From Adiantum capillus-veneris (lineage: Eukaryota; Streptophyta; Polypodiopsida; Polypodiales; Pteridaceae): a stretch of 64,000 bases of DNA. The position numbers and the translations under genes were made by a program. The first letter of the stretch is position 1. The number at the start of each line of letters is the position of its first letter. A model generated the notes under the pieces. The model worked only from the letters and a program-made list of their open reading frames with translations, was not told the DNA's origin and did not search any database. Shown here piece by piece: positions 29,068 to 42,000 of the stretch. The DNA lies in the NCBI GenBank assembly GCA_014529385.2, contig CM043944.1, positions 179,538,240 to 179,602,239 of the forward strand, read 5' to 3'.

Positions 29068-29655
29068 CTATTCTGTATTCTTGTCTTCAAGGAGTAGCTC
29101 TAGCTTTTCTTGGAGCTCATGACCTACAGCTTGAAGGAAAAATTTGGTCTTCTCACTATCCAAAGTAGCCCGATTTGTTCCTAACAGTTGAGCATAGCGT
29201 CGCTCAAACTCTCTCAATAGTTCGGTGATGAAAAGTCTTTCTTTTGGCTTTGCAACCCATTCCAAGAAGGTCCTTTTTGTAGCCCTTTCAGAGTCCTCCA
29301 TGAAGTATTCCTCCTTTATGGATAATTTGAATTGCTCCCAACCTTCTCCATGCTCCTCCCTGATTCCCCTTACATGGTCTCTAATCTCGGGGACCACAAC
29401 AAGCTCAAAACTACGAATCATGTCCACCTCTGGAACGCATTGTAGCTCCATCTCCTTTACATAACCACGAAGAAACTTTGTGACATCTTTCCCTTCAAAT
29501 TGGTCCATTTTGTTCACAATAGCTTGAAGGGCTTTGGTAGCTGACACCTCCCTTCTTTCTACAGCCTGTTGGTGTTGCATAAACATGGCGAATGCTTGAA
29601 ACATTTGCATTGTGCCTTGATCAAAACGCATGCCTTGTTGCTCTTGCTGATCCAT
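29068..29655 (-). CDS. Retrotransposon Gag, 195 aa (A' copy)
   Basis: Same open frame as 4020-4607, with Gln-rich N-terminus and capsid core. No private frameshift, so this frame is intact in both copies. The matching PBS and candidate LTR lie at 29990-30310 on the same strand. Confidence 0.7.
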   Translation of the reverse strand: MDQQEQQGMRFDQGTMQMFQAFAMFMQHQQAVERREVSATKALQAIVNKMDQFEGKDVTKFLRGYVKEMELQCVPEVDMIRSFELVVVPEIRDHVRGIREEHGEGWEQFKLSIKEEYFMEDSERATKRTFLEWVAKPKERLFITELLREFERRYAQLLGTNRATLDSEKTKFFLQAVGHELQEKLELLLEDKNTE

Positions 29656-30003
29656 AGCTTTAATTATTTGTAATCAAACCATTCAAAACAAGTATTTGAA
29701 CCCCCACCCCAGCTCCTTCGCATCAGGTTCACCAGAAATGTCCCCTTCTCTCTCTTCCCCGCGGAATGATGAGCTGATGTGTCAATTTTTGGGCCATTTT
29801 GCCACTTTGGACCAAAACTAGGCCATTTTCAGCTCATTTTTTACCCAAAAAATGTCATTTTTGATGTGAAAAATCCCAAACGGAGTCAGAAAAATTCCTA
29901 AATTTGTGGGATCACTTGCATAAGCATAAAAGGCATAGATAAGCATCATTTTCCATCAATATACCATTTTGGATGACTTTCCATGCAATCCTGCAACGGC
30001 GCC

Positions 30004-30310
30004 TGATAGCTGCTATTTTTGGCAATTTTTACCCGCATCAATCTTTATAGGCGAGATGAGTGTGCCACCATGAAACAATTGAAATATATACATTTTAAAA
30101 CCAAATTAAGCATCTTATCAAGTGGAAAAGCACTCAAATGTGCCACATCCAGGGCCACAACTCCCCGGATAGGTATATACATGATAGCGACCGCAGTAGC
30201 CCGCTTTAGCATATATCCCAATATGTACATGATTGCTTTTATTTCCATGATCAAGACGTGTCAAAAGTGAGGTGAATGATTTTATTCCACACTATGTACG
30301 TGCCACATCA
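30004..30310 (-). repeat. Candidate 5' LTR and adjoining PBS (A' copy)
   Basis: Counterpart of 4956-5261. The GGCGCCGTTGC primer-binding site lies immediately left (about 29990-30003). Confidence 0.45.
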
Positions 30311-30336
30311 CGACAACGTGGAATAATTTACTGCAT

Positions 30337-31446
30337 TTACTCTAGCTCTGTGTCGACCAAAGCATTCGTGCTATGATTGTTGAGTTGTACTTTGATGTGC
30401 AGGTCCATTCCGTCTAACCAGTCATCATCTGTTAAAACTACATCTTCAGGTAATTCCCATTGTTGGTCATCTATTTCCAGCGTGTTGATGTGAATCGGTA
30501 TCTGTTGATTTTTTAGAGCAGCTTTCCTTTTGAGTACCCAAAGCCGAGCTTCCTCTTGGGCTTCATCAATAATATGCTGTCGTTTAATCTTCCTTTGTTT
30601 GCCTGCATGCATTCTTTCTAGCAATTCATTGGTTAGTGGCAAATTGTATTTCTTTAAACGATATCCACTAATCCAATTAGCCATTGGTTCACCATCTAGG
30701 GTGGACAATTTTACTGCTCCACTTGGAGATACATCTTTAATAATAAATGGTCCATTTCCCTTTTTCTTAAACTTGGTAATGTGTTGCTTAAGGGAATAGA
30801 CTAAAACTAAGTACCTTTTCTTGAAGGTTTTTGTGATTAAGTGGGAATCAAATAACTTTTTTTGTTTTCGCTTTTGTGCATAGATGTGAGCTACGACAGT
30901 TAGCCTTTACTCATCTAGCTTTTCCAAATCTTCCAATGTTGGTAGTTTTTGCAATGCAAATGGCAGTAACCTTGGCCACTCTCCAAGCTTACCTTCACAA
31001 GCCTTAGCTAAAGCTTTGATTATTGGAGGATGCCCTCTTTCACTTTTGCCATTTCCCTCTGGGTTATAAGCACAAGTTAAATCTAGTTTGATGCCCATTC
31101 TAGAGAAGAATTCCCTTGCTTCATCAGCATCCAATTCTCCTCTATCTGCAATTATCTTTCCCACACACCCATAGCGATAGATCACATCTTCAAGAAGAAA
31201 TTTACATATAGCTTGTGTACTCTTTGTCCTCAATGCTCGCTCTTCAACTTGATTAGACAAATCTTCTATTGCAAGCACCAAATACCTCATTTGCCAAAGT
31301 CCCAAAGGCATTGTAACCAAATCCACAACCCATGTGTAATGCATGGCTAATGGATAAGTAGGATGTAGTCCATCATGATGCCGTACATTTGAATACATTT
31401 GGCATGTCACACAAGACTCCACAAACTGAGCCACATCCTTATACAT
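30337..31446 (-). pseudogene. Integrase and DTG-containing tail (A' copy)
   Basis: Here the integrase is one frame from the zinc-binding CXXC through the D, D, E residues to TAA at 30907-30909, and the same frame continues into the C-terminal domain. The extra base that breaks copy 1 near 6198 is absent. A missing base near 30345 shifts the frame just after VDTE, so the DTGA motif is broken in this copy. Confidence 0.75.
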
Positions 31447-31497
31447 CCCTTTCCACCAATACCTTTCTTTTACTTTGGAAAATGTTGCCCATACACC

Positions 31498-32100
31498 TCA
31501 ATGTCCTGCCCATAAAATTTCATGGAACTCCTTGATGATTTGTTGCTGAGCAACCTTATCGCATACTACGCGCAAGGATGTTCCATCTCTTCGTTTAGGA
31601 TGATTCCATAAGTAGCCATCCCTCAATAAGTATCCATATGCTTTTCTTCTTATCCTCTTAAATTCTTGTTGAGTCCAATCATCCTGCTTCTGCAGAGTAC
31701 TTAAGTAGCGACCTATCAAGATCCATTCATCCTCATATAGTTCCTCTGAAAAGGAGTCAAGTGAAGACAGAAAACATGCATGACTACTCTTTGCACGATC
31801 AATAGTGTAAAACTTTGTGCCAACATCATCTTCCTCAATAATTATATCCTGTTCACCTTCATACCTTGCCCTAGATAGCATATCTGCCATTGGATTATCT
31901 TTCCCTTCAATATGCTTGAACTCAGGATTCAAGGACTTTATGTAGGCTATCCATCGCAGCATTGCAATATCAGGAGTCGAACAGTTTGTGATCATTCCAA
32001 GAAGTGGCAAACAATCAGTTTTCACAACCACTGATGCCCCTATCAAGTACTCCTTGTCACACCTCAATGCTGTAACCACCCCCCATAGTTCCCTTTTTAC
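31498..32100 (-). pseudogene. RNase H end and integrase zinc-binding region (A' copy)
   Basis: Open from just after the TAA at 32101-32103 to TGA at 31498-31500, in the same frame as the flanking RT and integrase parts. This copy lacks the frameshift seen in copy 1 near 6870-6930. Confidence 0.7.
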
Positions 32101-33700
32101 TTATGCATAATCGCGTTGGCGAGAACTCAAAATCTTGGCTCCAAATCTCACCACATACCTTTTTCCTTCATCATCATCTTGCCCTATTGCCCATCCTATC
32201 CCTGTAGGACTCATGTCTACTGTCACAATGACAGGTCTCTCACATGCATAGTCTACCTTTCTCAAGGTTGGTGATGAAAGATGTAGCTTCTTTAGCTTTC
32301 TCATGGATTTTGTGTGCTCTTCTTCCCATCGAAACTTTTGATTCTTTCTCAACAACCTATAAAGGGGATCTGCTACATGTGCATAATGTGGTATCCAAAT
32401 AAGGTAGAAGACGCAAGCACCAAGCAATCTTCGAACTTCAGTTATAGTTGTACATGTTTCTTTCATGTTTTTGATTGCATCCATATTTTTTGGACAGGGC
32501 TTTCTACCATAAGGACCACACATATGCCCCACAATCAAAACTTCATTGACACCAAATACAGATTTTTTTCCCTGACAGGGTAAGATTAACTTCTTTGAGC
32601 TTTGTCAAAATCTTCTCACAATCTTCAATATGGTCTGCAACAAACTCCATAGCTTCATCTTTATCTTTGTCTTCACATCCTTTGATGGGCACATCATCAA
32701 GAAATGGCATTGTGATTTGAGGTATGAAGTCACGTAGAGCCTTGTTCATCCCATTCATCATATGTGCAACTGAATTTGTTGCTCCTTGAGGTAAGGTACA
32801 CATCCTTACCAGTCCCAAAGGTGTTTTCATAGTTGTCAGATCTCTACTCTCAAACATCTAGCTGAAATTGATTGTACCCTGAATAGAGATCTCCCATTGA
32901 GTAAATTGGCCTCCCTGCAAACGGCTCTATGAATTCATCCACTATAGGACCTGTACCCACATTCCTAATGGTAACCTTGTTTACAGGTTGCATATCTTGT
33001 ATGAACCGCAAAGCTCCATTCCTCTTAGGCACAGTGAACCACCTGTTTGAATATGGTGCACAAAAGGCTCCAAGATACCCATGCTAATCTTTTCATTAAG
33101 TAGTTCTATTAACTTTGGCAAATGTGCTTTCGGAACCGGAATTGGGCGTAGATTCCAAGGTACATGAGGGATAGTGAAGATCACCATAGGTGCAACAACA
33201 TTAGGATCAACACACCCTATCTCATGTGGCTGGAAAGAAAAAGCCTTACCATGTCTTGAAAGCATTTCTTTAAAACTCTTCTTCTCTTCTTCTGTTAAAA
33301 ACTCTTCACAGCCAACTTTTATCTCTTTTAGGGATTCAATTGTGAACTTGTGTCCAGTTCTTTTTGGATCCCTGAGACTCGGCTGCAAAGAAGCTTGCTC
33401 TAGCTTTTTCCTGCAATCTGGGGGTAAAGGTAAGGCCACTGGTCTCACTTTCTTTGCCACCGTTTTGTACTTGGTCTCCACAAGCACTTCCAGTCCTTCA
33501 TTAGCATTGAAATCTTTTTTATCTTCAAAAGGCTCAATCATATCATACATTTCCATAGAGCATACTTCCACAATGTGGGTTCCATCTTGCATGCTAGAAT
33601 CCATCATAGCTTCAAGCTCAAGCATAGTATCTATATGACAAACTTGTTCAAAGAAACCTGAAATGTATTCACTATCCTCTATGAGACCAGTTTCTTTCAT
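32101..33700 (-). pseudogene. Reverse transcriptase (A' copy, three private frameshifts)
   Basis: Same RT as 7052-8650, split by single-base indels near 32570 (longer T run), 32853 (extra A) and 33064 (shorter A run). All lie in homopolymers or beside them. FLDD, RMCTLPQGATNSV and RNase H motifs are present across the fragments. Confidence 0.8.
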
Positions 33701-33870
33701 GTATTTCTATACACTATATACATATTGTCGCACACTTCTTTTCATATCCTCAAGCTTCATAAAACATACTGACCCATGCTCTGTTAATCCCTGGAAACCT
33801 GGAGAAAAAGCTTCTTCTCGCTTTGGGTCAGGCGAGAATCTTTTTCTTCTTGTACCATTTCAATCCCGCT

Positions 33871-34773
33871 TCACAATGGTACATGGCCAAAACCCCTTGT
33901 CTCCCTATACTCTTTGAACTCTTTGTTCGCTTTTGGTAGAGGATACTCACGAAGACTATTGCAGTTCCTCTCGTGATTCACACACACTGTCAAAAATTGC
34001 ACATCTCGCTTCCCATCTCTTCTCTTTACCCTAGCATAAGCAGAACCATCATCCAAGACCTTTGTTTCCATGCGAACGGCTGTCATGTATGGCTGCCCAA
34101 GGATAAGAGGATAGGTAGACATCTCCTGCACAAAGAAATTTTGCTCATCCTTGACATTGCCAATCGTCACTTTCACATTTGGACAAGCCCCATACAGCTC
34201 TCTTGATGAGTTATTTGCAGCTCTAATCATCCACCCATGGTCTATGTCTATCGGCCACTTACCCTTCATGTAAAGACTCTTGGACATAAGATTGATCTCA
34301 AAGCCATGATCTATCAATGCAACATATGGCTCCTCAAGATCGCCCACCTTGACTAAAGTTTCTGTTGTAGCTCTTGCCCAATGAATTTTGGAGTAGTGGC
34401 TTTTATAGGAGGCTTCATCTTCATCATCATCATCTACAAATCTAGCATGTGCATATCTTCGAGAAGACTGGTAGCATCCTACCACACTGTCAGCGCAATC
34501 ACTCTCTTGGACATGTATTCCATGTGCCTTACGTGACTCCCCTTCACCCTCAGACTGTGGAAGAATAGACTTAGTGAGAGTTTGTCTCTTTCTTTTTATG
34601 ATATCTATAATTTCTTCATGAATATCGCGTTTAGCAATGCCAAGAACCTCACCCAAGGTAAAATCAACTTTGCTATTCAAAATCCTTTCCTCCAATACCT
34701 GCTTTAAGTTTGTGGCAGCTTCAATGTCAGATTGTAGTTTGTATGCAGGGCCTTTTGCTTTAGCTTTTCCTTG
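33871..34773 (-). CDS. DHG aspartic protease region (A' copy)
   Basis: Same open frame as 8817-9719, including IDHGFEINLMSK and YPLILGQPY, and the same TGA at the end. The sequence just beyond (33767-33840) differs strongly from copy 1. Confidence 0.75.
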   Translation of the reverse strand, partial: QGKAKAKGPAYKLQSDIEAATNLKQVLEERILNSKVDFTLGEVLGIAKRDIHEEIIDIIKRKRQTLTKSILPQSEGEGESRKAHGIHVQESDCADSVVGCYQSSRRYAHARFVDDDDEDEASYKSHYSKIHWARATTETLVKVGDLEEPYVALIDHGFEINLMSKSLYMKGKWPIDIDHGWMIRAANNSSRELYGACPNVKVTIGNVKDEQNFFVQEMSTYPLILGQPYMTAVRMETKVLDDGSAYARVKRRDGKRDVQFLTVCVNHERNCNSLREYPLPKANKEFKEYRETRGFGHVPL

Positions 34774-35300
34774 CTATTTCTTCTTCCCTGTAGATGCCTC
34801 CTCCATAGGAATCTCAGGAGGAGGAGGCACATGCGGTGGAGCGTCATAAGAAGGTCCTGGATCTTTTCTTCCACCAGCTCTTGTAACCCTCTTTGAAGTA
34901 GAAGAACCTACATCTCCATTCTCATGTCTGCGCTTCTCTTCCACAATTGCTTCATTGTTATAGCATTTTTCAAGATGGGCATGCACCGATAAAGAGTCCA
35001 CAGGGTCATCCCAACCTGTTGTATGACGTATGCAATCACCAGCTTCATGTAATACCTGTTTAGTTACCTTCACTTTTTTGGCTGAGGCTACTGTATATTG
35101 CCACAAGCTATCAACCTCCTCAAAATCATCTAGATTATACTTTAACACTTTCTTTGGAATTAGCTCTATCTTTGCCCCATAGGTAGCAGCCTCCACTGGG
35201 GACCACCAAGCTTTGCTGTATTTGGTCAACAAGCCATGCAGCATAGGGAGAATAGTGAGATGGTTCATCATTCTTCTGAGAGTTTGTCTATGCTTTTTAT
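34774..35300 (-). CDS. Gag-like N-terminal region of DHG polyprotein (A' copy)
   Basis: Counterpart of 9720-10250, with one substitution (ASAKKVK for ASAEKVK) and the same terminal TAG followed by CAA. The overlap with the inverted-repeat arm is at 35284-35486. Confidence 0.5.
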
Positions 35301-36144
35301 GCTTATGCGAGTGATCCCACAAATTTAGGAATTTTTCTGACTCCACTTGGGAATTTTCACATAAAAAATGGCATTTTTTGGGTAAAAAATGAGCTGAAAA
35401 TGGCCCAGTTTTGGTCCAAAGTGGCAAAATGGCCCAAAAATTGACACATCAGCTCATAATGCCATGGGAAGAGAGAGAGAAGGGGGATTTTTACAGAAAA
35501 AATCAGAAATTTTTCTCTACTGTGCAATTGATTCCATGGTTGCTCAATCTATGTGTAGGGCAGTCCCACCTCTTCAAAATCTTGTATCTGAGCTAGTGAG
35601 GGAGTGAATTTTGGTTTCCCCTTATCAAAATGGTGTGTAGGCTTCACTTTCAAAGCTCTTAAATCTCTGCAAAATCATAAAATGGTTGCCAAGAAGGTGG
35701 AAGCTCGAGCATTCCTTTCGACTGTTTGATGTTACGACGACTATGTAATTGGGGGCAAGGCTACATGATACCATGAAAGAGGTTTGGGTTCTGATTGAGA
35801 ATTATGCTTGTATGAGCATCAAGGTTTCATGGCTGAAACATTAGTGTTTTTCAATGGTCTTTTTAAGTGAAATTGAATGTGATTTGATGATCCTCTCATC
35901 ATACTCTCGACTACGAAAACAAGCAATTTCCAAGCACGATAGGAAAGAGGGTTTGTGACTTTGTTGTCACGAACGCTCTTAGATTCTCTGTCACCCTTAG
36001 AAAGAGGGTTGGTGATTCTCTACAAACTCTTTCTCGCAAAGGGTTTGTGACTCTCATCATAAACTCTCACAGCCAGAGGTTCTGCACCTTCCCAGCTAGA
36101 CCGCACACTTTCCGACAACGTACAAGAAGGCAACGAGTCAAGCA

Positions 36145-36720
36145 TTGATAGCAAGAATAATGACAATCAAAGGATGCAACGAGAACCCAACTCCAACATT
36201 GGGAGTAGTCAACTTGAACGTGATAGTACATGGATGTTCATGTCCTCATCAATTTGTATGCTTACTAGATGAACACATGAATGAGACGAAGATTCTTGGA
36301 ATTCCCTGGATGCAAACATACAAAGAAGTACCTGATTGGGATACAAATCAGCTAAAGCTATCACCTAAAGGATGGAAACTCATTGTTCCAATTGCATCAA
36401 GCAAGGAGGAATGGAAAAGAAGCAATCAGCAGACCAAACCACGAAGTAGTCAATCTTCTCCATCCCCTCGACAATCAAATGCTACAAGTAGCATGCAAGG
36501 AGTCAGGCAAATTTGGGTACCAAAAGCACAGCTTAAGGATAAACCAATTCAGATCTGGGTGCCTAAAACTTCACCAACAAAACAAAAGAAGGTTCCAAGG
36601 GTTAAAACACCGAGACGAGCATCTCTGAGAAAGGAAACTAGCATGAAAATGGTTTGGAAGAAAAAAGGAGCACGTATCTTCTCCACAAACCATAAAACCA
36701 ATCAACCAATGGCAAGTTAA
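36145..36720 (+). pseudogene. Protease-like fragment with IWVPK repeats (A' copy)
   Basis: Counterpart of 11090-11665, same 191-codon frame. Confidence 0.45.
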
Positions 36721-37143
36721 GTCTCAAAAGACTCCACCACACCATACAACACTAAGCAGACCAAGCTACCAATGACGAGAAAAAGCTCGACAACAGTCAA
36801 AAGTAGTACCAACAGCTCAAGCAATTAGTGTGCTAAAGCATCCTGAGGGTACAATTAAACAGAGACCACACAAGCTACAATATTTTCTCTTTGAAAGACA
36901 TCAGCAACAAACCTCGACATCAAAAACCCTTGAGTTAATTACTTAAGACCCAGCTCTTGCACATCATAATGGTTTGAACTGCATTGATCTTCATAGCATG
37001 GTAGAGCCAAGCACGGCTATGCATAGACACGATTGTCCAACCCATGCACACAGTCGTCTTGAATTACGCGATCTAGGAGGGGTGGAAGTGCACTAAGTAC
37101 TAAGTAATTATGGGTAATGTTTGAAGAGGGAGGAAAAGTTTGA

Positions 37144-37433
37144 TGTTAACCTGTGATTTTTTGCAAAATTACCTAATAATGCCCTTATAATCCATCATCA
37201 AGGAAAAATTCACTGAGAATATCTTCTCGATGAGTGTAAATAGTATATATACTATCAGAAAATCATCCAAAATAGTTCTTTTTTGGGTAATTTTAATCAT
37301 TTCTATTGATAATTGCTACAAACGAGAGCGCGGAGTTTCCTGCAAAATACTTAAAATAGCATAGAGCAAGCCATAAACAAACAAATCTACATACCTAACG
37401 AGTTTCGTAGCACATAATCGAGGCCATAAGAAC

Positions 37434-37490
<57 letters not shown>

Positions 37491-37820
37491 AGAGACAAGA
37501 CGCACGTGCAGGCGCACCTCCTAGAGCGGAGTGCTACACCACCACGCACGACGAGAGAAGAAGTACATAGACATTGGGTGCAATCTCCCTCCGTGCAAGA
37601 GTGACCATTTCCCTCTTGCACGTATTTCATTTATAGATTTCTTGAATGGTCAAATTGAGTACAAACTGGCTGACCGGTCATAAATGGCCAAAGCTCATAA
37701 AAGAGCACTTAAACAATAAAATGTACAATATATATATCTCCATTCGCATACGCCTAGCTTGATCCGGTCTTTTCCTCTTGTCACAGCTGCAATAAACAAT
37801 AAAATATCATTTCCATAACA
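37144..37820. repeat. LTR-like segment with GA tract (A' copy)
   Basis: Counterpart of 12089-12786; about 20 bases shorter, mainly in the GA tract (37438-37485). Confidence 0.5.
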
Positions 37821-37977
37821 TACCTCTCCGTTGGAAAGCAACTGTCCTCAGTTGTGAAGATAAAAGTCTACAAACAATACTTGTCAAAAACAATGATTAG
37901 AATTCTGTATCAAATAGTAAGGAGATCCATAAAAATAGACAACATCGCTTATGCCTGCCGTCATCCACATACTACCT

Positions 37978-38003
37978 ATTCTAGTGTCCCATACCACTAG
38001 AAT
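37978..38003. repeat. Small palindrome ATTCTAGTG / CACTAGAAT
   Basis: Perfect 9-bp inverted repeat with an 8-base loop. The arm CACTAGAAT equals the first nine bases of the piggyBac-like TIR at 829. No TTAA flank is present, so it may be chance or an excision-type remnant. Confidence 0.5.
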
Positions 38004-38252
38004 AAGCAGTATATGTCATACCCTGATGAATCAGGATATCATTGGTTACACTCATCATCAATCTCATAATGTCAAGTCTCATCACATAAACACTACCGTA
38101 ATAATCACCAGATACCAAATCCCAATCCAATTCCAATTCCAATTCCACAATATAAGTCCAAATCCAAATCACTTTCAGTATGTACACGGGTAACAAAGTC
38201 ATACCAGTTGCAGTGGTGGCTAGCCACTACAGCATGATTTTGTCATCGGTGT

Positions 38253-38480
38253 TGCCTCATCCGGCGAGTCTACACCAACAAGACGTGCTTCCTAAATCGG
38301 CGAATCTGCATTAATGCTGCCTAAATTGGCGAATCTGCATTTAGCCTTGTGAATCTGTACTTTTTCAGTGTGCTGCCTAAATCGACGAATCTGCATAGAT
38401 AACTGGTGTTGCCTAAATCGGCGAATCTACACCAAGATGAGCATTTACACACTGCCTAAATCGGTGGATCTGTGTGCATG
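38253..38480. repeat. Interspersed CTGCCTAAATCGGCGAATCTGCA repeat, about seven copies
   Basis: Copies of a ~23-bp motif begin near 38253, 38287, 38315, 38346 (half), 38371, 38408 and 38452, at irregular 28-44 base spacing with unrelated spacers. Each contains the imperfect dyad GCCTAAATCGGC / GCGAATCTGC. All copies are on the plus strand. Confidence 0.75.
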
Positions 38481-38526
38481 TGACCAATGGACTAGAGGAT
38501 GGGGCCGAAAAGTGGTCAAAAAACAG

Positions 38527-38612
38527 TTGGCCGATTGGCCGGTGGCCAGTAGTCAATGGCCGGTGGCCGGTGGTCGGAATTCAATGGCCAGTGGCCGATG
38601 GCCGAATTCAAA
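38527..38612. repeat. GGCCGGTGGCC-rich short repeat
   Basis: TGGCC recurs about nine times in 85 bases (TGGCCGATTGGCC, TGGCCGGTGGCC, ATGGCCAGTGGCC), generating several overlapping palindromes. Confidence 0.7.
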
Positions 38613-38734
38613 AGGGGACTTGTCTTCTCAAGGGCGGCCACACCTGGATGGATTGGAGGGTCCGATTTGGACTTATCTACACAACGGCGGCTACGCATGG
38701 TTACCTCTCATGAGAGAGGGAAACCCTTTTAACC

Positions 38735-38741
38735 TATAAAA
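38735..38741 (+). promoter_or_regulatory. TATA box
   Basis: CCTATAAAAGGAGG, a strong plant TATA context. It is followed about 30 bases later by ACTCACGTACTGAGC, in the position of a transcription start. It probably belongs to an LTR whose limits I cannot define. No gene is visible in 38770-39240. Confidence 0.4.
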
Positions 38742-39310
38742 GGAGGCAAAAGACACTCACGTACTGAGCACAGTGAGATATGAGTGGAGAAACTCCTACA
38801 TCAACAAACCTTCTTGGAAAGGTGGAAGCTATTGAAACATCTTTTGAGGTCACATGTGCTACATTTATTCCTTGAAACACCCATCATCTCCTTCTTTCGC
38901 ATTGCATGCTTTTGTTGACAAATTTCTCATATGCATATAGAGTGTCCAATAATTGGCACTTGCATCAGGCACTATTTCCGTGTTTCACCCAAGCACTCAC
39001 CTTTCATGAACATGTACTTCACGTTCAACTGCTCAACTCCAATAAGAGCGTATACCACAAAAGGCATTTTTTTTCCCACCGGGTTTTTTCCCTTTGGTCA
39101 TCCAGGTTTTAGACACTAATCTCAAGACACCTATCACCATCCTCTTGTACATATTCCTTCTACATCAACAATAAGGAAATGCCACTCAAATCAATTGACA
39201 AATGAATTGGAGCACCAATTTCAGATCATAGCATACTTCTCCTCAATGGCGAGTCACAGAATGGCCTTCAATGACAAAGCTACAAACAACACTAACAACA
39301 TGATTGCACA

Positions 39311-39570
39311 GGAACAAATAAGTCCCCAATGAAGAAGCGTAGACATAAAAGTAATCAAAGGATCTCAAAAGATGAATGGTTATGATGATAGATGTCCGCT
39401 CTAATGGATCATAGTTCTTGTTGTGGTTTGACAAAGATACAAGCGGTGCAACAGATGAAGCCAATACGACAGCAAAGTGTTGACCGCTGGGTCAACAACA
39501 CAACATAACTCAAGAACAAAGAAGTCCTCAATGACAAAGAGCAGACATAAGGGTAATCAGAGGATCTCAA

Positions 39571-39573
<3 letters not shown>
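39311..39573. repeat. Pair of ~60-bp direct repeats beside the helicase relic
   Basis: GAACAAATAAGTCCCCAATG...GATCTCAAAA at 39311-39371 recurs, diverged, at 39513-39573, directly left of the helicase homology. Confidence 0.6.
39478..39514 (+). repeat. 37-bp copy of the LTR start on the far side of the helicase relic
   Basis: TGTTGACCG-TGGGTCAACAAC-CAACATAACTCAAG here matches 40148-40184 with two substitutions, then diverges. It makes short direct repeats flanking the helicase fragment. Confidence 0.8.
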
Positions 39574-40505
<932 letters not shown>

Positions 40506-41104
40506 CATTGGAGATATGATTGCACCATTGTTGTAGGCTCGAGGAGAGCTATGCGACAACGCCAAGCATTGCACGCGAGATGAAGCGCACGCGCCGATGC
40601 ATCTACGAGCTATTTGTGGCCGTAAGTGTATCAAATGATGTCTATTTTCTGCGTGCTAGTAGTCTATATAATAGTGGCAACATAAGCTACGCATAGGTAC
40701 TCATAAAAAATTTTAGTTTTGGCACTTTCAAAATTTTGGCTCTGTCTCACTACGCGTTTTCCGGAGACAGGTTTAGAGTGAGGGTTTTGAGTGTAGAAGC
40801 ATGGGATAGTGTATCCTAGTGAGGGGATGGTGTTTCCTTAGTTTCATACGAATCTGGCATGATTAGGTGAGTTACCTTCCGTATGTGTGTATGTGGCTAG
40901 GTGGTGTAGTTGAGAGCAGTGAGGTTCTTGATTGTGGTTTAGTTGGCCTTCCATGTGTTGTTTGTGTAGGATAGTCTCAGCCTAACAAGATAAAGAGATT
41001 TCCTCCGTGTGCCTATCGTGTCATCTGTGTCCTCGATTGACATTATGTTGATCTAGGTAGTGTTTGCATGCACTTCATGGGTGTGTGAGTCGCTCCCGTC
41101 CACA
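40506..41104. other. Non-coding stretch
   Basis: No coding frame recognised; GT-rich, with TGTGTGTATGTGG at about 40885-40897. It separates the LTR-like sequence from the decayed gypsy gag. Confidence 0.4.
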
Positions 41105-42000
41105 CACTTCCAAAAATCGGCTCGTCAATGGTGGGCTAGCCTTTTTGGAAACGTGAAGCCCAAAGGCATGGAAAACTCTACGAGTTTCCATCATGAAGCA
41201 ATTCCTTGCAAGTGATGCAAAGGACAAAGTGCTCACCGAGTGACGGAGTTTGAGGCTTCTCTCTTATGATTCTATCCACAAATATGTGGACAAGTTTTGG
41301 GATTTACATCTCAAGGCTACTGTCTATCAAAAGATAGACTTTGCCAAGCAAAGGCAAAAATTTTGTGCGGGATTACCTGAAGAAATTGCCAAGTATGTCA
41401 GCTCCCAAATCTGGTTCTATTACCGAAGTAATCCACCACACCATGGTTGCTTTCTGCATCAATTTCCAACAAGGGGCTAGAGAGAATTTCAAACCCATGG
41501 AAAGCAAAGACAAAAATGATGCAAAGGGAAAAACCAATGTCCAAAATTCTTCCCAAGGCACTTCCTACAACAACAACAATAGGTCCAAGGAGGAGGGAGT
41601 TTACAAAGGTAAAAACAAACTCCCTCATGAAGAGCTTGAATCTTTTTGCAAGGACCATAAGTGTTTTAAGTGTGGGGAGCAAGGACATGGCTATCATTCT
41701 TGTCCCAAGAAAAATGCTCGCAATGAGACTCCTAGGGATTCCACCATCGAAGATCCAAAAGAGGATGCTCATTGCAAAGGATCGTCTCTCTCCTATGCTT
41801 GGGGAAAGGTAAGGAAGCATGATTCCTTCATCTTGTTTGACCCTGGCTCTACTCACGACTTCATATCAACAGAGTTGTCCACGAAGTTGGGCATTCAACC
41901 TTTTGAGATGGGAGATATTGTAGCAGCTGACACAGCTTTCAAGGGACAGCAAGCCTCCATTACTCCCTTGATTGGGAAGTTGAGGCTTCATGTCTAAAGC
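41105..42000 (+). pseudogene. Ty3/gypsy gag C-terminal half and protease (block C element)
   Basis: A diverged relative of the block B element. Gag capsid end HFQKSARQWWASLF, ASDAKDKVLTE-stop, SIHKYVDKFWDLHLKATVYQK and LPEEIAKYVS. The zinc knuckle at 41662-41703, CFKCGEQGHGYHSC, is an intact CX2CX4HX4C. The protease reads SYAWGKVRKHDSFILFDPGSTHDFISTELSTKLGIQ, with DPGST in the active-site position, and ends at TAA after RLHV where related copies have Gln. N-terminal gag and 5' LTR are missing. Confidence 0.75.

Larger units (their letters stand above)
25687..37909 (+). repeat. Duplicated block A' (12.2 kb), copy 2
   Basis: Direct repeat of 631-12875. The left end lies in mid-gag against a copia gag with three non-matching bases between (25684-25686). 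The right end joins block C at 37909/37910, which I infer to be the original neighbour of block A. Confidence 0.95.
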
